Positions 7,401-16,319 of a stretch of DNA of 64,000 nucleotides are shown here, piece after piece. A program made the position numbers and the translations under genes. Source of the stretch: an uncultured Eubacteriales bacterium (GTDB lineage: Bacteria; Bacillota; Clostridia; Oscillospirales; CAG-272); assembly GCA_934378145.1 (NCBI GenBank), contig CAKXXW010000008.1:12350-76349 (forward strand), given 5' to 3'. The stretch's first letter is position 1, and each line of letters starts with the position of its first letter. The notes under the pieces are model-generated. The model worked only from the letters and a program-made list of their open reading frames with translations. It did not search any database and had not been told where the DNA came from.

Positions 7401-9173
7401 ATGAAAACTGAAAAGAAAAGCCGGATGAGCGCTCTTTTCGCCTACGCCGAGGGAGAAAAGAAAAAGCTCGTGCTGTCGGTCATCCTGTCGGTGCTGTCGG
7501 TGGCTCTCGGACTTGTGCCATTCTACTGTATGTACCGGATGATATGCCTGTTTGTCGCGGGGACCGCAACGACGGGGGCGATAATTCAGTGGTGCCTGCT
7601 GTCTCTCGCGGCATATGCGCTGAAGATACTGACCTTCACCCTGTCGACTGGCACCTCGCACAGCATGGCGTACTCGATCCTTGAAGGGCTGCGCCTCCGC
7701 CTTGCCGACCGTTTCCTGCACGCGCCGCTCGGCAATGTCGAAAATCACACCATAGGCGAAATAAAGGCTATGATGGTCGACAAGATAGAAAATCTTGAGC
7801 CTCCGCTGGCTCATATGATCCCCGAGGGCGCGGGACACCTTGTCCTGCCTGTCGTCAGCATCATTGCCCTTACAGTAATAGACCGGCGGCTGACGCTCGC
7901 CTCGCTTGTCACCTTCCCGCTTTCATTTATATGTATGGGACTGACCTTCAAGATCAGCGGAAAGAACTTCGATAAATACGACAAATCGGCTAACCACATG
8001 AACAGCACGATCGTGGAGTACATAGAAGGTATCGAGGTAATCAAGGCCTTCGGCAGAGCCGGCGTAAGCTATGAAAAATACGCCGGAGCCATCACCGATT
8101 TCCGCACCTTTGTCGTCAAATGGCTGAGTTCCACCTTCGCCACGATGAAACTGAGTTTCGCACTCTTCCCTTCCACCCTTATCGGTACACTTCCGGTCGC
8201 GCTCGCGCTCGCAAACGGAGGTACGATCACAGCCGCACAGGCGGCACTTGCCGTAATGCTTTCGATCTCTATGGTCGGCTCGCTCGCAAAGCTCGAGATC
8301 TTCTCTGAAAATATGCGGCAGGTCAAGTTCACCGTCGAAAATCTTGAGGAATTCCTCGAGATGCCCGAATTGCCCGAACCCGAAAAGCGGGCAGATGTAA
8401 AGCACACCGATGTCGAACTTAAAAATGTGCATTTCTCCTACACCGGCGACGAAAAGGACGAAGTCCTTCACGGTGTAGACCTTAAATTGCCCGAAGGCAG
8501 CTTCACGGCTCTCGTAGGTCCGTCGGGCGGAGGAAAATCGACCGTTGCAAAGCTCATCGCGCGTTTCTGGGATGTGACCTCGGGTGAGATCACCGTCGGC
8601 GGAGTCAATATCAAGGATATGCCGTTGGCACAGCTTTCGGAGTATGTCAGCTTCGTAACGCAGGATAACTTCCTGTTCAATTGCTCGCTTCTTGAAAACA
8701 TCCGCCTCGGAAACCCGAAAGCCACCGATGATGAGGTAAAGGCAGCGGCAAGGGCGGCGCAGTGCGAGGAGTTCATAAACAAGCTCCCGCAGGGCTATGA
8801 CACGCCCGCCGGCGAAGCCGGAAAGCGGCTCTCGGGCGGAGAGAAACAGCGCATCGCCATCGCCCGTATGATGCTTAAGGATGCACCGATCGTCATCCTC
8901 GACGAGGCTACCGCCTTCACCGATCCCGAAAACGAAAACAAGATACAACGCAGTATCGCGGCGCTGACAAAGGGCAAAACGCTCCTCGTCATCGCGCACC
9001 GCCTCTCCACTATAAAGAATGCGGACAACATCGTCGTTCTGAAAAACGGCAGGATAGAAGCCGAGGGCAGACAGGAAGAGCTGCTCGGGAGCTGCCCGCT
9101 CTACCGTGAGCTGTGGCAGGCGCACATAGGCGCGAAGAGCTGGGCGGTCTCGACCGCCGAAAAGGGGGCTTGA
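7401..9173 (+). CDS. ABC exporter half-transporter A (membrane plus ATPase)
   Basis: The 590-residue type IV ABC protein has about six transmembrane helices in residues 20-310 and a C-terminal ATPase with Walker A GPSGGGKST (about residue 373), signature LSGGEKQR (about 477) and Walker B IVILDEAT (about 498). It starts at an ATG preceded by GAGGAATCCTT. The next gene begins 3 bases after its stop and encodes a second half-transporter, so the pair should form a heterodimeric exporter of the MsbA/LmrCD type. Operator position suggests induction by the TetR ligand. Drug, lipid or peptide export are all possible. Confidence 0.9.
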   Translation: MKTEKKSRMSALFAYAEGEKKKLVLSVILSVLSVALGLVPFYCMYRMICLFVAGTATTGAIIQWCLLSLAAYALKILTFTLSTGTSHSMAYSILEGLRLRLADRFLHAPLGNVENHTIGEIKAMMVDKIENLEPPLAHMIPEGAGHLVLPVVSIIALTVIDRRLTLASLVTFPLSFICMGLTFKISGKNFDKYDKSANHMNSTIVEYIEGIEVIKAFGRAGVSYEKYAGAITDFRTFVVKWLSSTFATMKLSFALFPSTLIGTLPVALALANGGTITAAQAALAVMLSISMVGSLAKLEIFSENMRQVKFTVENLEEFLEMPELPEPEKRADVKHTDVELKNVHFSYTGDEKDEVLHGVDLKLPEGSFTALVGPSGGGKSTVAKLIARFWDVTSGEITVGGVNIKDMPLAQLSEYVSFVTQDNFLFNCSLLENIRLGNPKATDDEVKAAARAAQCEEFINKLPQGYDTPAGEAGKRLSGGEKQRIAIARMMLKDAPIVILDEATAFTDPENENKIQRSIAALTKGKTLLVIAHRLSTIKNADNIVVLKNGRIEAEGRQEELLGSCPLYRELWQAHIGAKSWAVSTAEKGA

Positions 9174-9176
9174 ACA

Positions 9177-10931
9177 ATGTTCAGAACAGTAAAACGGATC
9201 ATTGATTGGTGCGGAGAATTCAAGGGAAAGCTGTACCTCGGATTTGTCATGACCTTCTTCTCGCACATTTTCGCAGCCCTGCCGCTCGGACTTGCCGCAT
9301 ATACCGCGGGAACGCTTATCGAGGCTCAGAAAAACGGCACGGCATTTGACACCTCATGGATATGGAAATCCATCATTATTCAGATAGTCCTTGTTTTCTT
9401 CAGGTTCCTTTTCGACTATTTCCGCGCAAGACTTCAGGAGCCGATAAGCTATCAGCTTACCGCACGCGACCGTCTCGCCGTCGGCGACGCACTGAAAAGA
9501 GTTTCACTCGGCTACTTCGGGCAGGTCAGCACCGGAAATATTCTCAGCTCGATCACCACTGGGCTTTCCACGCTCGAAAATATGGGTATCCGTATGATAG
9601 ACAACTTCGTAGGAGGGTATCTGAACTTCCTTCTGATCTTTATCGGCCTTGCGATATGCAGCCCGGTCACGGCGCTTATCGCGCTGGCGGCGGCGGGACT
9701 TTCCCTCTGCTTTATGCTCATAATCTCGCATTACAGCCGTGTAAATGCTCCCGTTGAGGCGCAGGCAAACCGCGATATGACCGGTGCGGTGATAGAATAT
9801 GCCCGCGGACTTGCCGTGGTCAAATCCTTCGGCAAAGCGGGCGCGTCAATGGAATCGGTGAAGAAAGCCGTCCATGACAGCAAGAAGATCCACCTTAAGG
9901 TCGAATGGGGATACCTTCCCGCCAATGCCGCGCACCTGCTCGCGCTCAAGTGCGGCTCGGTGGGACTTGCCATGGCTTCGGCGATCCAATGCCTGCGTGG
10001 CAGTATGAGCCTTCCTATGATGCTGATGTTCGTCTTCTTCTCGTTCAGCATTTTTGCGAGCCTTGAACCCATAAGCGACAGCGCACATACTCTCGGAGTT
10101 ATCGACGATGCCATGGATCAGCTCGATGCGTTGAAGGGTGAGAACTTTATCGACGCCGATGGGAAGGACATAAAGCCCGAACACTTTGACATTGAATTCA
10201 AAAATGTGGATTTCGGCTACGATTCACGCACGGTGCTGAAAGATGTCAGCTTCCGCATTCCCGAAAAGACCTCCACTGCCATTGTGGGCCCCTCCGGATC
10301 GGGAAAGACCACTGTATGCAGTCTGATCGCGAGATTTTACGATCCGCAATCGGGCAGTATCACTCTCGGCGGACACGATCTGCGCGAATTCACCTGCGAC
10401 AGTCTGCTCTCAAATATCTCTATGGTGTTCCAGAATGTTTATCTGTTCCACGACACGATCCGTGCGAACATATGCTTCGGAAAGCCCGACGCGACGGAGG
10501 AGGAAATTCTTGACGCGGCGAAAAAAGCCCGCTGCCATGACTTCATTATGGCATTGCCGGACGGCTACGATACCGTTGTGGGCGAAGGCGGCGGTACGCT
10601 TTCCGGAGGTGAAAAGCAGCGCATCTCCATCGCCCGCGCGATCCTCAAGAACGCTCCGGTCATCATCCTTGACGAGGCGACCGCAAGTATAGACCCCGAA
10701 AACGAACACCTCATTCAGCAGGCTATCTCCGAGCTGACAAAGGGCAAAACGATAATCACCATTGCCCACCGTCTGGCAACGGTACGGAATGCCGACCGGA
10801 TCCTTGTTGTGGATGACGGCAGGATCGCCGAAAGCGGCACGCATGATGAGCTTATCCGTCAGAACGGACTTTATCGGCGCTTCACCGAGATCCGTGAGCA
10901 GGCGGAGGGCTGGAACATCGTATCGGAATAA
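9177..10931 (+). CDS. ABC exporter half-transporter B (membrane plus ATPase)
   Basis: The 584-residue partner of the preceding gene has six predicted membrane helices followed by an ATPase with Walker A GPSGSGKTT (about residue 366), signature LSGGEKQR and Walker B VIILDEAT. In both proteins the Walker B Asp is followed by Glu, so I see no obviously degenerate site in either half. Start: ATG about 10 bases after a GGGGG stretch that overlaps the end of the first gene. A strong terminator follows directly, closing a two-gene operon. Confidence 0.9.
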   Translation: MFRTVKRIIDWCGEFKGKLYLGFVMTFFSHIFAALPLGLAAYTAGTLIEAQKNGTAFDTSWIWKSIIIQIVLVFFRFLFDYFRARLQEPISYQLTARDRLAVGDALKRVSLGYFGQVSTGNILSSITTGLSTLENMGIRMIDNFVGGYLNFLLIFIGLAICSPVTALIALAAAGLSLCFMLIISHYSRVNAPVEAQANRDMTGAVIEYARGLAVVKSFGKAGASMESVKKAVHDSKKIHLKVEWGYLPANAAHLLALKCGSVGLAMASAIQCLRGSMSLPMMLMFVFFSFSIFASLEPISDSAHTLGVIDDAMDQLDALKGENFIDADGKDIKPEHFDIEFKNVDFGYDSRTVLKDVSFRIPEKTSTAIVGPSGSGKTTVCSLIARFYDPQSGSITLGGHDLREFTCDSLLSNISMVFQNVYLFHDTIRANICFGKPDATEEEILDAAKKARCHDFIMALPDGYDTVVGEGGGTLSGGEKQRISIARAILKNAPVIILDEATASIDPENEHLIQQAISELTKGKTIITIAHRLATVRNADRILVVDDGRIAESGTHDELIRQNGLYRRFTEIREQAEGWNIVSE

Positions 10932-10941
10932 AATGAAAACT

Positions 10942-10981
10942 GCGGCACACCGCTGAAAACGGTGTGCCGCAGGTATTTTTT
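10942..10981. terminator. Strong terminator after the ABC exporter
   Basis: GCGGCACACCG, a 7-base loop, CGGTGTGCCGC, then AGGTATTTTTT. The opposite strand reads AGTTTTCATTTTATT after the hairpin, so it may also stop the convergent STAS-kinase transcript. Confidence 0.88.
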
Positions 10982-10989
10982 ATCGGTGA

Positions 10990-12156
10990 TCAGCCGTTCT
11001 GCTCAACAAAAGGTATGAGCTTTTCGCGCAGAAGTCCGAGCGCTCTTTCGCGCATTTCAGCTCCCCAACGGTCGCCCTTGAGCATACTTGTGCAGGCGCG
11101 GAACCACGCGAGCGGCAGGAGCCATTTCACCTCGGGATCGTTTTTCTCGGCTTCCTCTACCGTGTCACAGCCGAAGTATCCGCGGAAGAAGCCGTTCCAG
11201 ATCTCCGTGACCTCCTCGGTCGGCATTTTATAAAAGGCATAATAATCATCGGTCGGCGCGGCGTATATCATCGAAAACAGTATACGCGAAATATCAAACA
11301 TGGGCGTTCCGTGTGAAAGCTCGCCCATATCAATAAGGCAGCACTCTCCGTCCTGAACCATAATGTTGTTGATATTTAGGTCGCCGTGGATGCAGGTATT
11401 CCTCTCGGGTATAAGGTCAATAAAGCGGTGAAGTGCGGCACGCTCGTCGTCGGTAATTCCGGTAATGTTCGCTATGTCCGCGCGGTTTGAATCCTTGAAG
11501 GACGGGATCTCGGGGTCATTTGTGTGAATTGCGTGTACCTTTTTGCAGGTATCGACATACATATCCACATATTCATCGAGCTTTGAACGGTCGGCACGGA
11601 TAAGCTCGCCGAGGGTCTTCGATCTTATCAGCTCATAAACGACGCCCGTCCGTCCGTTTGCCTCCACAATATCGTAGGAGATCGCGGTCGGGATCCCCAT
11701 AACGAACGCCTTCTTTGAGAGGGCTTTTTCATGCTCTATAAATCCGAGGTCGGCGTTTCCGTAATAAAGCTTTATAATAGTCTCGTCGTCAATTCGGTAG
11801 CACTCTCCGCACGCACCGCGACCTATGACCTCGCATCCGTCGACACTTATCTTGCGGCTGGCGGGAGAGATCTCCATAATCTCCGAAAAGCCGGTCATAT
11901 TGAAGATCTCCATGACCTCGCTGCTTGCGTTTATTATGCGGAAGGGCGTATGTCCGCAACGCTTTTTCAGCCCGAGGATAACACGAAGTCCCGCGCTGGA
12001 TATGTATTCAAGCTCCGCTATGTCAAGCGTTACCTCCGTGCATGCTCCCGGAAGCGATGCAAGCTCCTCGCCGAATTTTGCGGCATTTGCGGAATTGATC
12101 ACCCCTGCTACAGAGGCTGCTGCTTTGTTGTCCCTGATCTCGATATTCACATTCAT
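10990..12156 (-). CDS. STAS domain fused to an aminoglycoside-phosphotransferase-like kinase
   Basis: The 388-residue product joins two domains. Residues 1-100 form a STAS domain of the anti-sigma-factor-antagonist type, with the phosphorylation-loop region LEYISSAGLRVIL (Ser about 52-53). Residues 105-385 form an APH/choline-kinase-like domain with a GRGACGECYR loop, a Brenner-type HGDLNINNIMV catalytic loop and LIDMGELSHG as the metal-binding DxG. The organisation resembles a paralogous family described as TIGR02172. The kinase might phosphorylate a small molecule under STAS control, or the STAS serine itself. No anti-sigma kinase gene is adjacent. Confidence 0.85.
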   Translation of the reverse strand: MNVNIEIRDNKAAASVAGVINSANAAKFGEELASLPGACTEVTLDIAELEYISSAGLRVILGLKKRCGHTPFRIINASSEVMEIFNMTGFSEIMEISPASRKISVDGCEVIGRGACGECYRIDDETIIKLYYGNADLGFIEHEKALSKKAFVMGIPTAISYDIVEANGRTGVVYELIRSKTLGELIRADRSKLDEYVDMYVDTCKKVHAIHTNDPEIPSFKDSNRADIANITGITDDERAALHRFIDLIPERNTCIHGDLNINNIMVQDGECCLIDMGELSHGTPMFDISRILFSMIYAAPTDDYYAFYKMPTEEVTEIWNGFFRGYFGCDTVEEAEKNDPEVKWLLPLAWFRACTSMLKGDRWGAEMRERALGLLREKLIPFVEQNG

Positions 12157-12196
12157 GGTTTGCCCTCTCTTTAAGTTATTATATAAATTTCTCTTA

Positions 12197-12988
12197 TTAA
12201 CCTATTGTGCAGAGTCTGCCTCTCAGAACATATCCTATCTTAGCGTAACAGGCATTCGACGCAAGATAATCGGCATCGGTGTAAAGCATCGGGATCAGCC
12301 CGTCCTGCTTTGCAAGCTCCGTCACACGGTAGACAAGGTTCTCGGCATAATGCTTTCTCCGAAATTCCGGACGGGTGTAGACAAGGTTTATGGATGCAAG
12401 ATCGCCGTTCGGAGAATATTTACAGCTTGCAACACAATTCCCGCACTCATCCTTCCAGAAAAACATCTTTCCGGATCCGATAAACGCCATGGCATCGGAG
12501 CGATAAGTGTCCGTATTCCCCGCGTCGATCCCGACCTCACGCTGAAAAGAATCTATGATCTCCACCAATGTATCGAGGTCTTCCGCAGTACATCTGTGAA
12601 GATTTCCGTCGGCAACCGCAGAAGGCTTTACCGGCTCTAAGCAGTCATATGCCAGCATATTCGTCAGGATCCCGAGGCTTGTTCCCTCTTCTGCCGCCTT
12701 CTTAATGAAATGATCCGCAAGCCCGTACTTCATATTGAAGCGAAAGCCTTTCCCGTGCGGAAATTTTTCCGTGACCAATCGGTAGGCGTTTTCCTTCTCA
12801 TCATCGTCAGCGTCATCGGGAATCCACACCCACACAGGAAACGGATCCCTTGAAAAGCATATAATGAGCCTTCTGTGATCTGTCAGAAGAAATTTACACT
12901 CTTCGGACAGTATCCTCCGAAGCACAAAAAATGTATATCTGTCTTTTTCCAGGATCTCAAAATCCCTGTTATCAACAAAATTATCCAT
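12197..12988 (-). CDS. GNAT-family N-acetyltransferase
   Basis: The 263-residue product carries an unassigned N-terminal half (about residues 1-125) and a C-terminal GNAT domain: INLVYTRPEFRRKHYAENLV is the acetyl-CoA-binding motif A, and NACYAKIGYVLRGRL is the terminal beta-strand motif. Substrate unknown. A promoter is present at 13132-13160, and two tiny coupled frames lie in the leader. It is separated from the STAS-kinase gene by only about 40 bases, so both could share a transcript. Confidence 0.82.
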   Translation of the reverse strand: MDNFVDNRDFEILEKDRYTFFVLRRILSEECKFLLTDHRRLIICFSRDPFPVWVWIPDDADDDEKENAYRLVTEKFPHGKGFRFNMKYGLADHFIKKAAEEGTSLGILTNMLAYDCLEPVKPSAVADGNLHRCTAEDLDTLVEIIDSFQREVGIDAGNTDTYRSDAMAFIGSGKMFFWKDECGNCVASCKYSPNGDLASINLVYTRPEFRRKHYAENLVYRVTELAKQDGLIPMLYTDADYLASNACYAKIGYVLRGRLCTIG

Positions 12989-13066
12989 ACTGTAACTCTC
13001 TTGATTTCGTCAGGATCATGTCTCTGCTCCCGCCGGCGCATCTTTGGTTATCCTTATGTAGTTCAT
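12981..13066 (-). other. Two coupled tiny reading frames before the GNAT gene
   Basis: An ATG at 13066 with an AAAGGAGC site opens 16 codons (MNYIRITKDAPAGAET). Its stop overlaps an ATG at 13019 as ATGA, opening 12 codons that end inside the GNAT start region. The layout copies that before the first methyltransferase at 6393. It may be translational coupling, gene debris or coincidence. Confidence 0.3.
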
Positions 13067-13131
13067 ATCGGAAGCTCCTTTGATCCTTGCACGGCAATCT
13101 ACGAATGATTATTAAGTATATCTTATTATAT

Positions 13132-13160
13132 ATTATACATCCCCGACGGCATACCGTCAA
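13132..13160 (-). promoter_or_regulatory. Promoter of the GNAT gene
   Basis: Minus strand TTGACG (13160-13155), 17-base spacer, TATAAT (13137-13132). Confidence 0.7.
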
Positions 13161-13184
13161 TAGCTTTGAGAAAAAATCGCATAC

Positions 13185-13221
13185 AAAAAAAACCGACCCA
13201 CCCGTTGAACGGGCAGGCCGG
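13185..13221 (-). terminator. Terminator of the large ECF sigma gene
   Basis: On the minus strand a 12-base stem with three G-T pairs (CCGGCCTGCCCG / CGGGTGGGTCGG, loop TTCAA) is followed by eight T residues. Confidence 0.8.
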
Positions 13222-13233
13222 GGATTTTGAGGT

Positions 13234-15774
13234 TTATTTGTTTGCGCTTCTTTCGTAATCTTCCCTGTTCTGATTTCCAAGCGCGTTCTTGAACATGACG
13301 GTTCCGGTCTCATCCTCATCGAATGTGAATTCGACCGATGCGCGCCAACCGTCACCGAGAGATCCGGGTTCGTACCTGCGGAAGAGTCCGTCATCTGTCG
13401 GGAAGAAGCCTTTGCCCTTTCCGCTGTATCCGGTAAGCTCCCACACAGCACACTGATCATTTTTATAAGGGTGCTCGAATCTCACGATGCCGACGCCCTC
13501 GGCAAACCAATAATCGCTCCGTCCGGAGAAATATCCCCACGCATCGTATTCAAAGCCTATGTGACGGCAGTTTTCAAATGTTCCCGCAGGTGTCACGACT
13601 GTCTCTCCACCTGTCACGGTGAGATCTTTTGTCGTGTAACCGCCGTCTTTAAGTTCGTCGATACGGTAACCGTCGACCCATTTGTCCGACCATACCGCTC
13701 CCGTCGCGTCCTGAAGGATATTCATAAAGAAGGTGTAGAGCACCTTGTAGCCCTCTTTGCCGCATTTTTTCATATTCTTCCATTCAAAGCTGTATTTCTG
13801 CCGGCGGTAGAAGGTGACCTTACCGTCCTTCTTCCTGACATCATCAAGCTCAAAGAAGTTCCATCTGCCCTTTTCGGTATAAGCCGGATTGAAATCGGGG
13901 TCGGTATCAAAAATGCGGCGCATTACATCGTTTGCGACAGAGGTGTGCAGCTTCTGACGCTTCGTTTCGGCAAGCTCTTCGGCACGCTTCAGTGCATTCC
14001 CGACATCATTCAGGCGATCGTCGTCTTCGGTATGACCGCAATAGCACTTTCTAGACTCGACTGTTCTTCCTTCCCAGGTATCAAAGTAGCCCCTCGAAAG
14101 GATGAACTCCATAGCCGCCACGGTCGCCGAGCCGCGCTCGAAGGATGTGACCTCAAAGATATTCTCCCTTTCGTATTTGCAGACCATTTCGGGTGTTGCG
14201 AGCGAGTAGCTCCAGCGGTTGCCCTCGGCAAACGGAAGCAGTCCCTCGCCTCCGTTTATCCTGTATCCTGAAAGCACCCATTCGTATATATCGGAATATT
14301 TTCTGACCGCCTGACGGACGAGTCCGACACCATCACACAGCCACGACTCGCAATAGTTCATATTGCAGTCATTGCCGCTCAGGACATATACCGAACAGTT
14401 TTCAAAGTGTCCCGCCGGTGTGTCGCAGACGCCGTCGGTTCTGATGAGAGCAAGCGTGAGCTTTCCGTCCGACGAGGTAACTTTGTCTCCGACCTTCATA
14501 TTTTCATCAAACATCAGAGCATCGCAACGCGACATATTGTAGAAAAGGCATCCGTCAGCCATCTCAGGCTCGCTGCCGTACCCCGGCTGCTCCCAGAAGT
14601 ACAACTTGCCGTTGATCTTTTTATAGACCTCGCCGGTAGCCGCGGGATTGAAGTAGATCACCCCGGGATTCTTCGATGCCGCGAGCGAGCGCTGTTCGCC
14701 CATGATCGCCGCTTTTGCGTTTGCGTAATAGACATCCGAAGAAGCAAGAGTCGTCATCACCTGCGTAAAGCACTCGACAGCCTTCTCATATTCCTTCTTT
14801 TTGCGGTACTCGTATCCGAGCCAGAACCACACATATCCGAGAGTCTTCCGATACCCGTTGTCACGGTAATAGGGTATCTGCATATCCCTCATAAAGGCTA
14901 TCCGCGTATCTCCCGAATAAGCTCCGTATTCGTGGGCGGCGACCGTCATCATCACATCGTCGTTGTGTCCCTCTTCGGCAGCCTTTTTGACACGGGCGAA
15001 AGTCTCGTCGTTCTTCTCACCGGGGATCCGCCAATATCCCTGGCGGAGCGTATCGGCGAGGAGCGAGCTTTTTTCCTTTGACTTATCAAGCGTTTCGATG
15101 CTCTGAAGAACGGCACGGTATTCATCCGCGAAACCGCTCCTGTCGCGCCTGAGACGCCACATTCCGAGCGCCTCCACCTGCCGTCTGACGCGCGAAAGCA
15201 GGCTTTCCTTTTCGTCGTATGTTTTCTCCATGATCCCATATCCCTTTCTAAGCTGTTTTCTCCCCTCCGAAAGGCGCCATTTCACCGTTCCGACCGGAAC
15301 CGACAGAAGCTCCGCTATCTCGGCGACCGACCTGTCTTCAAAATAATGAAGCTTCACGGTCTCCCTGATCTTTTCGCCGAGAGCCTCGACCGCTTCACGG
15401 ATGCCATCGGTGCAGTCCTCCGCAAAAGGCTCTTCAATACCCGACGAGGTGCCGGAATATTCGATAGCGTCAAGACTTATGTCGGGTATCGCCGCACGGT
15501 AGTGGCGCTCGAGCGTCCTTGCGCAGTTTTTGGCAAACGCGCAGACCCACGGGCCGAACTTCTCTCCGTCGCGAAGCTCCGACAGATTCATCCACGCCGC
15601 GACGAAGGCATCCTGCGAGGCGTCCTCGGCGGAATATCTGTTACCCGTCACCTTGAATGCCGTTCCCATCACCGCGCGCTGATGACGGACAACAAGCTCT
15701 TCATAGGCATCCCCGTCGCCGAGCAGGGTAAGCTCAACGAGGGTGGCGTCGTTTTTGTCGGAATGTTTTTTCAT
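13234..15774 (-). CDS. ECF-type sigma-70 factor with a very large C-terminal extension
   Basis: Of 846 residues, only the first 180 or so are an ECF sigma factor: region 2 (EELVVRHQRAVMGTAFKV, SAEDASQDAFVAAW) and region 4 (SVAEIAELLSVPVGTVKWRL). The remaining 660 residues hold a helical part with a TPR-like stretch (GYEYRKKKEYEKAVECFTQV) and two copies of a beta-rich module marked by TPAGxFENC, then W-(x4)-GVGxVR, then a Trp-Leu-(S/T)-GY segment. No transmembrane helix is seen, so the extension is cytoplasmic and probably regulates the sigma part in place of a separate anti-sigma factor; none is adjacent. Start ATG follows AAAGGAAAACACG. Confidence 0.85.
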   Translation of the reverse strand: MKKHSDKNDATLVELTLLGDGDAYEELVVRHQRAVMGTAFKVTGNRYSAEDASQDAFVAAWMNLSELRDGEKFGPWVCAFAKNCARTLERHYRAAIPDISLDAIEYSGTSSGIEEPFAEDCTDGIREAVEALGEKIRETVKLHYFEDRSVAEIAELLSVPVGTVKWRLSEGRKQLRKGYGIMEKTYDEKESLLSRVRRQVEALGMWRLRRDRSGFADEYRAVLQSIETLDKSKEKSSLLADTLRQGYWRIPGEKNDETFARVKKAAEEGHNDDVMMTVAAHEYGAYSGDTRIAFMRDMQIPYYRDNGYRKTLGYVWFWLGYEYRKKKEYEKAVECFTQVMTTLASSDVYYANAKAAIMGEQRSLAASKNPGVIYFNPAATGEVYKKINGKLYFWEQPGYGSEPEMADGCLFYNMSRCDALMFDENMKVGDKVTSSDGKLTLALIRTDGVCDTPAGHFENCSVYVLSGNDCNMNYCESWLCDGVGLVRQAVRKYSDIYEWVLSGYRINGGEGLLPFAEGNRWSYSLATPEMVCKYERENIFEVTSFERGSATVAAMEFILSRGYFDTWEGRTVESRKCYCGHTEDDDRLNDVGNALKRAEELAETKRQKLHTSVANDVMRRIFDTDPDFNPAYTEKGRWNFFELDDVRKKDGKVTFYRRQKYSFEWKNMKKCGKEGYKVLYTFFMNILQDATGAVWSDKWVDGYRIDELKDGGYTTKDLTVTGGETVVTPAGTFENCRHIGFEYDAWGYFSGRSDYWFAEGVGIVRFEHPYKNDQCAVWELTGYSGKGKGFFPTDDGLFRRYEPGSLGDGWRASVEFTFDEDETGTVMFKNALGNQNREDYERSANK

Positions 15775-15870
15775 CGTGTTTTCCTTTCGGATCTTTGGGG
15801 TTTCACCTATAAGTGCAAAAAATGCCCTGAAAGGTTGGGAAGGCAGGAAAATTTTTTCTTCCGCACCTTT

Positions 15871-15898
15871 ATTATACCTTAATCACCGCAAAAAGCAA
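15871..15898 (-). promoter_or_regulatory. Promoter of the large ECF sigma gene
   Basis: Minus strand TTGCTT (15898-15893), 16-base spacer, TATAAT (15876-15871). It looks like an ordinary sigma-A promoter with no evident ECF-type motif. Confidence 0.55.
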
Positions 15899-15926
15899 GG
15901 GCTTCCGACCTTTCAAGCCGGAAACC
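15895..15926 (-). terminator. Possible terminator behind the activating-enzyme fragment
   Basis: Minus strand GGGTTTCCGGC, short loop, GTCGGAAGCCC, then TTGCTTTTTG; the stem needs G-T pairs. It overlaps the -35 region of the ECF gene. Confidence 0.5.
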
Positions 15927-15935
15927 CACGAAATT

Positions 15936-16319
15936 TCAGTTCATATCCTCAAACACACGCATAAGCTCGCTTATTTTCTCTTCGGTCGGCACCTCGAATT
16001 TTGTCAGAGACAGGCCGAGCGCCGCATACTTATGCTCACCCATTTTATGATACGGCATAAGCTCGATGCCGAGCGTTCTGTATCCCGACAAAAGCTTCCT
16101 GACCTTTTTCATAGCCTCGGTCCCGTTCCTGAGTATCCGGCTGTAATCCCATGCTATATGTCCGCCGGTAACTCCGGGGATCAGGCGGGTATCGTAAAGT
16201 TCGCGGTAACAGGGGTATTTTTCAAGCAGGCGCTTCCCCTCCGGAAGGTCGAGGCGACGGTCCAGCGAAAGCGGGACGCAAAGGCAGGGAGATTTGACCT
16301 TTTTTTCGTTGAGGTGGGA
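15936..16319 (-). pseudogene. C-terminal fragment of a glycyl-radical-enzyme activating (radical SAM) protein
   Basis: An open frame of 127 codons with no plausible start ends in LGIELMPYHKMGEHKYAALG, which matches the conserved C-terminus of pyruvate formate-lyase activating enzymes (usual form ELLPYHxLGxxKYxxLG), preceded by RLIPGV at the right distance. The N-terminal radical SAM part with its CxxxCxxC cluster is missing, so the fragment cannot be active. Residues upstream of RLIPGV do not match convincingly and could come from another gene. No glycyl-radical enzyme gene is in the window. Confidence 0.65.

Noticed and set aside
7923..9266. 447-codon open frame antisense to the first ABC gene
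   Set aside because: It is opposite a gene with all ABC motifs, and its protein has no coherent domain.
15936..16319. Reading the fragment's first 60 residues as the N-terminal part of a glycyl-radical enzyme
   Set aside because: Some motifs looked similar, but the spacing from RLIPGV to MPYH fits an activating enzyme alone; the evidence does not separate the two.
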